A DNA stretch of 53,578 bases from Candidatus Fermentithermobacillaceae bacterium (lineage in GTDB: Bacteria; Bacillota; Sulfobacillia; Fermentithermobacillales; Fermentithermobacillaceae): assembly GCA_012842685.1 (NCBI GenBank), contig DUSI01000050.1, positions 1 through 53,578 on the forward strand, written 5' to 3'. Every line of letters begins with the position of its first letter. Position 1 is the first letter of the stretch. Under the pieces are notes generated by a model that had not been told where the DNA came from, did not search any database, and saw nothing but the letters and a program-made list of their open reading frames with translations. The translations under genes and the position numbers were made by a program. Positions 24,299 through 31,584 of this stretch are shown piece after piece.

Positions 24299-24803
24299 CG
24301 AGCTCCCTCTCCCATCGTTCGTTCGCCGGCCCGGGTCTCTTTTCCGAGGCGCTGCGGAGGAGGGCATCTGCCTTCTGGATGCCTGCCGAGATGGCCCGGG
24401 CCATCTTCATTACCAGACTCAGCCTCGTGTTCTGGAGCACCATGTACTCCATGAACCCGCCCACGTTTACGACTCCCGCGAGGTGCATGTCGCCGACAGG
24501 AGGCAGCTTCTTTTTCACGCCGAGCCCGGGATGCAGGGGGCCCGGACGGACCATGACTGCCCCGACCTCGGATTTTGTCCCGAGACAGGCATCGACCCCG
24601 AGGACCAGGGAATCGCCGCTCTCTCCCAAGGACATGAGGACCCGGCTGAGGTTCTCGGCGTGTACGGGCTCATCCAAGTTGCCGATAACCTCGCCCGGGA
24701 AACCCGCGTCTTCGAGCATGGTACCGACCAGAGGGCCCAGGGAATCGCCGGTCGACCGGTCGGTCCCCACACATACGACCCTGAGGGGCAAGATCCTGCC
24801 CAT
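24228..24803 (-). CDS. yyaC: YyaC family spore protease-like protein
   Basis: The 191-residue protein has CVGTDRSTGDSLGPLVGTML near the N-terminus and VDACLGTKSEVGAVMVR, both typical of YyaC, a germination-protease-related family of spore-formers. It is thought to act in mother-cell or spore development, with no established substrate. I start at the ATG of MGRILPLRV; a GTG four codons earlier is possible, and neither has a strong ribosome site. The C-terminal 24 codons overlap the convergent UPF0180 gene. The shared sequence after residue 165 is more variable than the core, as expected. Confidence 0.87.
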   Translation of the reverse strand: MGRILPLRVVCVGTDRSTGDSLGPLVGTMLEDAGFPGEVIGNLDEPVHAENLSRVLMSLGESGDSLVLGVDACLGTKSEVGAVMVRPGPLHPGLGVKKKLPPVGDMHLAGVVNVGGFMEYMVLQNTRLSLVMKMARAISAGIQKADALLRSASEKRPGPANERWERELAILSAPATDVRLSQLLQAYVRKP

Positions 24804-24951
24804 GTCGGAAGCCACTCGAAGGATTGAGAAGGCGATCCGTTCCGGAGCATCCGGTAGAAAGGCATTTATCGGGTGAATCGCTGGAATACCCCTGGTTCAA
24901 GAGTATGCGCGACTCCTTCGCGGATAATACCTGAGCGGGCGGGAAAGAAGG

Positions 24952-25584
24952 CTACTCTTTCGAGGCGAACTCGTCGAGGATGCGTCTCACTTCTTCGTCA
25001 GAGACCTGCTCAAAGGCCGCGTACCACTCACCTACTGCGTGGAAGACCGCGGGCCTGAGGGGGCAGACGACCGCGTCTATCAGAGGCTCCAGCAAGTCTA
25101 TCGTGTCCTGAGGCGCCACTGGCACGGCGAGGACCAGCTCCTTGGGGCCTTTCCGCCGGAGATACTGGAGGGCCGCCTTGGCGGTGAGACCGGTCGCGAG
25201 GCCGTCATCCACGAGGATGGCAGACATGCCCCGGACGGGCCTTTCAGGCCTCTGGTTCCTGAGGGCTGAAAGGGTCTTCTCTATCGTCCTCCGCACCTCT
25301 TGAGCCTTGTCCAGGATGTATGACCCGGGGATGCCTGCGGGCATGTAGGGAGAAAAAAGAACTTCGCCGTCGGGGGCGACGGCGGCAACTGCAAATTCAG
25401 GGTTGTACGGCGCCCCCACTTTCTTGGCCATGACAACATCTAGAGGGGCACCCAGGGCCAGGGCAACCTCGCGGCCGACCACGACGCCTCCGCGAGGGAT
25501 CCCTAGGACGAGGGGGCGATCCAGCTCCAGCTTCTTAACCGCCTCCGCCAGGACCTTGCCCGCCTCAGTCCTGTCCCTGTACAT
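24952..25584 (-). CDS. Predicted phosphoribosyltransferase (COG1926-like)
   Basis: The 210 residues include the opening pattern RDRTEAGKVLAEAV, GIPRGGVVVGREVALALG and the PRPP-binding loop ILVDDGLATGLTAKAAL. The two-Asp VDDG motif and the flexible loop place it in the type I PRTase superfamily, but the base it uses is unknown. It is separated by 20 bp from the bactofilin gene upstream. The neighbours (cell shape, racemase, chromosome segregation) give no clear metabolic link. Confidence 0.85.
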   Translation of the reverse strand: MYRDRTEAGKVLAEAVKKLELDRPLVLGIPRGGVVVGREVALALGAPLDVVMAKKVGAPYNPEFAVAAVAPDGEVLFSPYMPAGIPGSYILDKAQEVRRTIEKTLSALRNQRPERPVRGMSAILVDDGLATGLTAKAALQYLRRKGPKELVLAVPVAPQDTIDLLEPLIDAVVCPLRPAVFHAVGEWYAAFEQVSDEEVRRILDEFASKE

Positions 25585-25604
25585 GGAAAACCATCTCCGC
25601 GCGC

Positions 25605-26012
25605 TTATTCTTCGTCCAGTTCGCTCTCAGTCTCCCTAGGACGTGCTATTGAGATTGCAGTTGGCTCTCCCATCTGCGTGGTTCCAGAGAAGATCGCTCC
25701 TTCCGATACGACCAGGGTGCCGACCTTTATATCGCCCCTCACCCTGGCGGTGGGCAGGAGTTCCAGCCTTCCGGAGCAGGTGACCGTCCCGGAAAGAGTC
25801 CCGCCGATAGTGACGTTTTGGGCTGTGACGTCGGCGTTCAGTACCGCGGTTTCTCCGATGGTCACGTCACCTTCACACTCGACGTTGCCTTCGGCCGAGC
25901 CTTCTATGCGCAGGCTCCCCTTGGACCGGACAGTACCTTTAATCTCAATGCCCTTGCCGAGAAGGCTCTCAAAAGTCCCCGGCTTGGTTGTGTTCTCTGT
26001 CTTGGCAAACAC
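25605..26012 (-). CDS. Bactofilin (polymer-forming cytoskeletal protein)
   Basis: The 135-residue protein has a short charged N-terminus and a beta-helix of repeated GxxxxG turns (GTVRSKGSLRIEGSAEGNVECEGDVTIGETAVLNADVTAQNVTIGGTLSGTV). This is the bactofilin domain, which polymerises without nucleotides at the membrane. It starts at a GTG with AGGAGGT before it, 13 bp after the M23 peptidase stop. Bactofilin with an adjacent M23 peptidase is a recurring pair in bacteria, linked to localised wall remodelling and cell shape. The C-terminal tail is acidic. Confidence 0.93.
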   Translation of the reverse strand: MFAKTENTTKPGTFESLLGKGIEIKGTVRSKGSLRIEGSAEGNVECEGDVTIGETAVLNADVTAQNVTIGGTLSGTVTCSGRLELLPTARVRGDIKVGTLVVSEGAIFSGTTQMGEPTAISIARPRETESELDEE

Positions 26013-26025
26013 TCAAATCGACCTC

Positions 26026-27063
26026 CTAAGTTTCGTCGGGTAGGTATTCGGACGGGTCTGTTGTCCGCCCCCAGAGCCTGACCTCGTAGTGTACGTGAGG
26101 CCCCGTCGCCGTGCCGGACTGGCCTACGTAGGCAACTAGGTCTCCTCTCTTGACTTCCTGCCCCACGCTGACCGCAAGCCTGGAGCAGTGAGCGTAAAGC
26201 GTCTCGATACCGTAGCCATGCTCGACCACTACCGTCCAACCGTAACCGTATCTATAACCGGCAAACGTGACGCGTCCGTCGGCGGTGGCCACTATGGGGG
26301 CTCCCCAATCCGCGCCAATGTCGACGCCGTCGTGGTGCTCCTTGGTACGGTTTAGCGGATGCGTCCTCCAGCCGTATTCGGACGTCACGTCCCCCTTCAC
26401 AGGCCAGATACTGGGTGTCGCCCTGAGCCGGGCCACGAGTTCGTTGGCCATTTCATATAGGTAGCGAGTCTCTTCCAATATATCCTCTGTCTCGTAGGCC
26501 AGCTTGTCCGCAGATTCCTTAAGGATGTAGAGGACCCTGCCCATTTCGTCCGGAGACAGCTCCCTGCGTATGGAGCTCTGAGACCTGCTCACCGTCCTCA
26601 GTACCCGTAGAGGGGCGCCCAGGCCCAAACTTGGCGCGAAGACCTGGGGCACAACCCCCTCGACCTCCAAGAGCTCCCGTATCTCGGAACCTAGGGATTC
26701 CGCTTGCTCAAGCCGGTTGCTGAGTTCCGAGAACTGCTCCTCAAGTTCCACTATGAGCTGACGCTGAGACTCGGCCAGATCTCTCATGTAGCGCAACTCG
26801 CGAAGCTCCTGGACGTTCAAGCGGTAGCTCCTGATCAGCAAGGCGAGGGATATTATCGCTAGCCCAATACACGCGAGGATTATTTTCGGAGTCCGGGCGT
26901 CAAAGCTGAGCGCCCTGCTATCGCCATGAGATGAAACGAGGAAAAGGGTGAAGCGTCGCTTTTGCGAACTCTTCCCCCGCTTACCTCGGGCTTTGTTCTT
27001 GAGGATTGCTCCTTCCAGTGATCCGAGCACGGCGCCTCCAGCAAGTCCCGCGTCTAGCCGCAT
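26026..27063 (-). CDS. M23 family peptidase with coiled coil, bactofilin-linked
   Basis: The 345 residues comprise a basic cytoplasmic start and one membrane helix (about 60-78, IILACIGLAIISLALLI). A long coiled coil (RELRYMRDLAESQRQLIVELEEQFSELSNRLEQ) follows, then the M23 domain with zinc ligands HHDGVD and HVHYE. It is likely an active endopeptidase positioned by the neighbouring bactofilin. The preceding GGGTAG is a poor ribosome site, so the start could be one of several. There is no LysM, unlike the two peptidases around the SCIFF operon. Confidence 0.9.
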   Translation of the reverse strand: MRLDAGLAGGAVLGSLEGAILKNKARGKRGKSSQKRRFTLFLVSSHGDSRALSFDARTPKIILACIGLAIISLALLIRSYRLNVQELRELRYMRDLAESQRQLIVELEEQFSELSNRLEQAESLGSEIRELLEVEGVVPQVFAPSLGLGAPLRVLRTVSRSQSSIRRELSPDEMGRVLYILKESADKLAYETEDILEETRYLYEMANELVARLRATPSIWPVKGDVTSEYGWRTHPLNRTKEHHDGVDIGADWGAPIVATADGRVTFAGYRYGYGWTVVVEHGYGIETLYAHCSRLAVSVGQEVKRGDLVAYVGQSGTATGPHVHYEVRLWGRTTDPSEYLPDET

Positions 27064-27132
27064 CTACCCAGTCGCAAGTGGGTTCGACGCAGCGGCCCAA
27101 AATCCTGCCTAGCCAGTCCCGGCGCGGCTTCT

Positions 27133-28260
27133 CTAGCCCTGGTATACCCGTGGCACCCTAGCCGTAAGACCGGTGAGGACCTCATGGGCTATCGTCTGGG
27201 CCGCCTCGGCGACCTCGTCCACGGTTATCGTGTTCTCGCCCTGTGTGCCGATGAGGGTGACCAGCTCCCCCACCTGGACATCGTCGGAACCCAGATCCAC
27301 CATGGTCTGGTCCATGCAGACGCGGCCTGCAAGCGGGTAACGCTTCCCTCTGATGAGCACGGCCCCCTTTCCCGACAGGAGCCTCGGGTATCCGTCTGCG
27401 TAACCGATGGGTATTGTGGCGATCGTCGTCTCATGCTGCGCGGTGTAAGTCCGGCCGTACCCGATATCTGTGCCGGCGGGTACCCTTTTTGCGTGGGACA
27501 CCCTGGCATGGAGAGACAAGACCGGCTTGATGGGCACCTTCCCTTCAAGGTGTCTGTCAGGGAAGGAACCGTAGATGACTATGCCCGGTCTCACCATGTC
27601 GAAGTGAGACTCGGGATAGTCGAGGATCCCGGCCGAGTTCGCGGTATGCCTGTACTTAGGCCTGAGCCCGCGGGCCTCGATGGCCTGCAAGGCGTTCTTG
27701 AAGACGCTTAGCTGTTTTAGAGTATATTCTCTATCCACGTCCGCTGAAGAAAAGTGGGTAAACACCCCTTCGAATTCAGCACCGCCGCCGCTCAAGATCT
27801 CCAGCGCCTCTTCCAGCTCCCGGCCGGGGAAAAGCCCTATCCTGTTCATGCCGGTCTCTATCTTGAGGTGGATCTTGGGACGTAGACCGGTCTTCTCGCC
27901 GGCCGAAACGGCTTCCTTGAGTCCCCTTACGGAGGCAGCAGTAATGGATACTCCTGCTCTTACCATCTCTTCGGCCGCCTCTGCGGTCACGGGCCCCAGG
28001 ACCAGGACCGTCTCATCGATGCCGTCTTCCCTTAGCTTGAGGGCCTCTTCAGGTGTGGCCACGGCAAACCCGGCTATGTACGGGAGGTCGCGGACGGCCT
28101 TCGCCGCCATCGTCGCCCCGATACCGTAGCCGTCGGCCTTGATGACCGGCATCACCTTTGTCCCTTTGGCCAAGAGAGAGGCTATCGCTTCAACGTTGGA
28201 TCTAAAGGCGGCAAGATCTACTTCTGCCCAGACGGGTCTTAAGAGTCGCGCGGGCGCCAT
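27133..28260 (-). CDS. alr: Alanine racemase
   Basis: This PLP enzyme interconverts L- and D-alanine for peptidoglycan. The PLP lysine motif is MPVIKADGYGIG near residue 38, and the second catalytic Tyr lies in DIGYGRTY. The C-terminal beta domain has LAGRVCMDQTMVDLG and GEGENTITVDEVAEAAQT-type sequence. I start at the ATG of MAPARLL, with GAGGAGG 8-9 bases upstream; 21 codons of in-frame upstream sequence are unlike the family. The parS site lies 75 bp upstream. There is no ddl or operon partner nearby. Confidence 0.96.
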   Translation of the reverse strand: MAPARLLRPVWAEVDLAAFRSNVEAIASLLAKGTKVMPVIKADGYGIGATMAAKAVRDLPYIAGFAVATPEEALKLREDGIDETVLVLGPVTAEAAEEMVRAGVSITAASVRGLKEAVSAGEKTGLRPKIHLKIETGMNRIGLFPGRELEEALEILSGGGAEFEGVFTHFSSADVDREYTLKQLSVFKNALQAIEARGLRPKYRHTANSAGILDYPESHFDMVRPGIVIYGSFPDRHLEGKVPIKPVLSLHARVSHAKRVPAGTDIGYGRTYTAQHETTIATIPIGYADGYPRLLSGKGAVLIRGKRYPLAGRVCMDQTMVDLGSDDVQVGELVTLIGTQGENTITVDEVAEAAQTIAHEVLTGLTARVPRVYQG

Positions 28261-28335
28261 AGAACATCCTCCTCGTGCAACGCGCCCCGGTGTCGAGGCG
28301 CGAATATCGGCGTTACGCTGCAATTTTACCCTCAG

Positions 28336-28351
28336 TGTTTCACGTGAAACA
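28336..28351. promoter_or_regulatory. parS centromere site
   Basis: The 16-base palindrome TGTTTCACGTGAAACA matches the Bacillota parS consensus at every position. It lies 13 bp after the parB stop in the parB-alr gap, about 8.7 kb from the origin. ParB loads here and spreads, and ParA and SMC act on the complex. Confidence 0.97.
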
Positions 28352-28364
28352 TTTGAGGGAGCGC

Positions 28365-29210
28365 CTACTGCCCGCTCCCTCTCCCGATCATCTCCACGAT
28401 CCTCTCAAGGTCTTCTTCCCCGTAAAATGAGATGACGATGGTGCCTTTTGCTCCCTGGACCCTCACCTGCACCGGCGTACCCAGAGCCTGGGACAGGATC
28501 TCTTCGGCATCGCGCCTTCTTACCGGAGCACGCGCCACGGTCCTTGACTTCTTCCCCTTGGAAAGGCCAGCGACCAGCTCCTCGGTCTTCCGCACGGAAA
28601 GTCCCTTGGAAACCACGCTCCCCGCTACCCTTATCTGCTCCGCCGGGCTCAGACCCACCAGCGCCCTGGCATGTCCTCCCGTCAGTTTCCCATCCGCCAG
28701 GAGCTTCTTCACTTCGGGCTCAAGCTTGAGCAGCCTAAGGGTATTTGCCACCTCGGGGCGGCTCTTCCCCACCCGCGCGGCAACTTCATCTTGGGTCAAA
28801 CCGAACTCTTCTATCAGCCGCTGGAAGGCCTCGGCCTGCTCGAGCGGCCCGAGCTCCTCCCTCTGAAGGTTCTCGACAAGGGACACCTCCATGGCTTGCC
28901 GGTCGTCCATATCCCGCACCACGACGGGGACCTTCTTGAGGCCGGCTTTGAGCGCGGCCCTAAGTCGTCTCTCACCCGCCACCAGCCTGTAGGCGCCCCC
29001 TACCCGCCTAACGATCAGGGGCTGGATGACGCCGTGCTCCTTAAGGGAAGCCGCGAGCTCATCGATCTTTGCCTCGTCAAAAACCTGCCTCGGCTGGAGC
29101 GGGTCGGGAGTTATGTCCTCCGGGTCAAGTTCCACGATAGGACTTTCCTCGAGCCCCGGATCCGCCGGGATAAGAGCTTCTATGCCCCTACCTAGCCCCT
29201 TCTTCGGCAC
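28365..29210 (-). CDS. parB: Chromosome-partitioning protein ParB
   Basis: This is the CTP-dependent ParB (Spo0J) clamp, 281 residues. It shows an N-terminal domain with ITPDPLQPRQVFDEAKIDELAASL, the GERRLRAA CTP motif and ENLQREELGPLEQAEAFQRLIEEFG, a central helix-turn-helix (TQDEVAARVGKSRPEVANTLRLL) and a C-terminal dimer domain. Its own parS site follows the gene. It overlaps parA by 23 bp. It should mark the origin region and recruit SMC. Confidence 0.96.
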   Translation of the reverse strand: MPKKGLGRGIEALIPADPGLEESPIVELDPEDITPDPLQPRQVFDEAKIDELAASLKEHGVIQPLIVRRVGGAYRLVAGERRLRAALKAGLKKVPVVVRDMDDRQAMEVSLVENLQREELGPLEQAEAFQRLIEEFGLTQDEVAARVGKSRPEVANTLRLLKLEPEVKKLLADGKLTGGHARALVGLSPAEQIRVAGSVVSKGLSVRKTEELVAGLSKGKKSRTVARAPVRRRDAEEILSQALGTPVQVRVQGAKGTIVISFYGEEDLERIVEMIGRGSGQ

Positions 29211-29964
29211 GCCTCACAACCTCCTCAGCGAGCTCCCTGTACACCTCGGCGCCTCTGGACCTCGGATCGTAGACGGTGATCGGCTTTCCATGGGACGGCG
29301 CCTCGGACAGGCGTACGTTCCGCGGGATTATCGTCCTGTACACCTTGTCTCTGAAATACCTTTTTACGTCTTCCGCAACCTGGAGGGAAAGGTTTGTCCG
29401 CGCATCATACATCGTAAGGAGGACGCCTTCCAGCTCCAAGGTCGAGTTAAGCCTGTTTCTAACCAATTTGATTATGTTCAACAATTGGGAGAGGCCCTCA
29501 AGAGCGTAGTACTCGCACTGGATAGGTATCAGCACTGAGTCGGCAGCCGTCAACGCGTTTACCGTAAGGAGGCCCAGGGAAGGCGGGCAGTCGATGAGGA
29601 CGTAATCATAGTTGTCCCTTACCTTGCCGATGCACCTTCTTAATCTCGTCTCCCTGGCCATCATGGGTACCAGCTCTATCTCCGCGCCGGCCAGGTTGAG
29701 AGACGAAGGCAGGATCCATAGGCCCCGGAACTCGGTGGCACGCAAGGCCTTGACCGGTTCCACATCGCTCACCAAGCAGTCATATATGGATACGTCGAGG
29801 GTCCTGCGGTCGACCCCCACTCCGCTCGTCGCGTTGCCCTGGGGGTCCATATCAACCAGAAGCACGGAGCGGCCAAGATCACCTATACAAGCCCCTAGAT
29901 TAACGGCGGTAGTGGTCTTCCCCACCCCGCCTTTCTGGTTGGCGATCGCTATGACTCTCGACAT
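29188..29964 (-). CDS. parA: ParA family chromosome-partitioning ATPase (Soj)
   Basis: The 258 residues carry the deviant Walker motif ANQKGGVGKTTTAVNLGA, Walker A' LLVDMDPQGNATSGVG and Walker B DYVLIDCPPSLG. It binds DNA nonspecifically and drives ParB segregation; in Bacillus it also regulates DnaA. The start is the ATG of MSRVIAIAN, 2 bp after the noc-like stop; in-frame upstream residues are not part of the family. It overlaps parB by 23 bp, so noc-parA-parB is one operon. Confidence 0.97.
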   Translation of the reverse strand: MSRVIAIANQKGGVGKTTTAVNLGACIGDLGRSVLLVDMDPQGNATSGVGVDRRTLDVSIYDCLVSDVEPVKALRATEFRGLWILPSSLNLAGAEIELVPMMARETRLRRCIGKVRDNYDYVLIDCPPSLGLLTVNALTAADSVLIPIQCEYYALEGLSQLLNIIKLVRNRLNSTLELEGVLLTMYDARTNLSLQVAEDVKRYFRDKVYRTIIPRNVRLSEAPSHGKPITVYDPRSRGAEVYRELAEEVVRRAEEGAR

Positions 29965-29966
29965 CC

Positions 29967-30779
29967 TTAGACAGAGGACTCCCCTTCCGCTTTGACCAAA
30001 ACCCTGAACTCCCAACTGTTTTCGACGTTTTCTTCTTCGTATACGACACTCAGTCCTGCCTTGAGCATTTCTCTCACGACCCTGCGGAGCCCGTTTTGAT
30101 ATATGCGGATGTCCTTCACGACGCCGAGGCCATGCTTCTTGCGCCCTCTCGTTTCCTTAGCCGGCCCTGCGGCCAGCGAACACATGGACTCTACCTCCTG
30201 GGCCGAGGCTCGAGTCCTAAGTGCCCTCTTGAATATGTCCACCTGCCTAGCAGGATCGCTCACTTTGAGGAGGGCCCTCGCGTGTCTCTCTCCTATCTCC
30301 CCCGTGCGGAGCGCGGAGATAATCTCCTCGGGGAGCCTGAGCAGCCTGAGCTTGTTGGCTATGGTGGACTGTACCCTGCCGCAGCGCATGGCTATTTCCT
30401 GCTGGGTCATCCCATATTCCCGGTTCAGAGTCCTGATAATCTCGGCCTCTTCTACGGGGTTTATATCTCCCCTCCGGGCTCCTTCCATAAGGCGTATGAG
30501 GAGGGCTTCCCTGTCGTCCAGGTCTGCCACCATGACCTTGAGCGACCTGGCCCCTCTGCGTACCGCAACCAAGAACTCAAGATCTCCCGCCACTATCTCC
30601 AGCTTGTCGCCCAGACGCCTCGCGAGGATCGGCTCCGACGTCCCCCGCACCAGGTTCTGCAGGAGCCTCCTGGACACCGTGTCGCTTCCGCCTGGCACCA
30701 CCGCCCCGGGCCGTAGCGCGATCTCCGTCACACTTACCTCACTAGGCTGGAACTTGTCCAGCGTAAGCGCCTGCGACAT
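29967..30779 (-). CDS. noc: Noc-like ParB family nucleoid protein
   Basis: The 270-residue ParB paralogue has a helix-turn-helix (MTQQEIAMRCGRVQSTIANKLRLLRLP) and GEIGERHARALLKV, with the ParB C-terminal region. The N-terminal CTP site is more divergent (DLEFLVAVRRGARSLKVMVADLDDREALLIRLMEGARRGDINPVEEAEIIRTL). Noc binds its own sites, spreads along the membrane-linked nucleoid and blocks division over DNA. It stands just upstream of parA with rsmG next, the order found in Bacillus. A clear Noc-binding site is not found, so the Noc call is by position and sequence only. Confidence 0.82.
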   Translation of the reverse strand: MSQALTLDKFQPSEVSVTEIALRPGAVVPGGSDTVSRRLLQNLVRGTSEPILARRLGDKLEIVAGDLEFLVAVRRGARSLKVMVADLDDREALLIRLMEGARRGDINPVEEAEIIRTLNREYGMTQQEIAMRCGRVQSTIANKLRLLRLPEEIISALRTGEIGERHARALLKVSDPARQVDIFKRALRTRASAQEVESMCSLAAGPAKETRGRKKHGLGVVKDIRIYQNGLRRVVREMLKAGLSVVYEEENVENSWEFRVLVKAEGESSV

Positions 30780-30834
30780 GATACCACCCCCCGTGGAAGA
30801 GGGTTCTCTTTCCAGTCAAATTTTTCCTGCGTCT

Positions 30835-31584
30835 TTACAAGACGGGTTTTGCTCTCATGCTGGAGATAGACCTGGGGTAACCTTTTCCCATGTCTCCTTC
30901 GCGCACGTAAACCGCCAAGATGCGCCGCCCCAAGTCGTAGGGGAGGGTGTACCTCTCAAGTCCTTCGAGGCGCAGACCAAGCTCTGGGACTTCCGTCTTC
31001 TCGCCGGCTCTCGCTTCGTACTCGGGCCCAAGCCAGAGGACGACCTTGCCCCGGGGGGCGCAATAGGGCGCCGAGAGCTCCAGCGCAACTCCCGGCCGCG
31101 CCATAGCCCTCGAGGTGACAAGGGAGTAACGCCCTGCGTGCTCGGGTTTACGCCAGGCAGCCTCCGCCCTACCGGCGATTACGGCCACGCCTCTAATGCC
31201 GGCTTCCCTGATGTAGGCCTCAAGAAACCGGCACGCGCCCAGGCGCGAATCCAATAGCGTCAAGCCTGAATCCGGGACAAGCGCTTTCACGGCGAGACCC
31301 GGCCACCCGTTGCCGCTCCCGAGGTCTATGGCACTAATCATCTCGCCGTGCCGAGAAACGCACGAGAGGACCTTCTCCACAGCGAAGGAATCGGCGATGA
31401 GCTTTACCGCGATGTCCAGGACGTCGTCGAAGCCGACTACCCTGCGGCCTGCCCACTTCTCGTAGAAACGAAACCACCCTCTCACCACACGGAGCGCATC
31501 TTCCCCGCATGGCAGGCCCATTTCCCCCAGGGCCTCTGCGACGGCCTCCGTCCCGCGCTCTACAAGCGACCCGGCCTCATTCAT
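30835..31584 (-). CDS. rsmG: 16S rRNA (guanine527-N7)-methyltransferase
   Basis: The roughly 249-residue Rossmann-fold methyltransferase has SAM-binding motif AIDLGSGNGWPGLAV and an RsmG-type VTSRAMARPGV. It modifies G527 in 16S rRNA. I start at the ATG of MNEAGSLVERG, overlapping the mnmG stop by 8 bp, with GGAGGGG 8 bases ahead; a GTG eight codons upstream is possible. The order mnmE-mnmG-rsmG-noc is the conserved Bacillota arrangement. A 55 bp gap separates it from noc. Confidence 0.95.
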   Translation of the reverse strand: MNEAGSLVERGTEAVAEALGEMGLPCGEDALRVVRGWFRFYEKWAGRRVVGFDDVLDIAVKLIADSFAVEKVLSCVSRHGEMISAIDLGSGNGWPGLAVKALVPDSGLTLLDSRLGACRFLEAYIREAGIRGVAVIAGRAEAAWRKPEHAGRYSLVTSRAMARPGVALELSAPYCAPRGKVVLWLGPEYEARAGEKTEVPELGLRLEGLERYTLPYDLGRRILAVYVREGDMGKGYPRSISSMRAKPVL

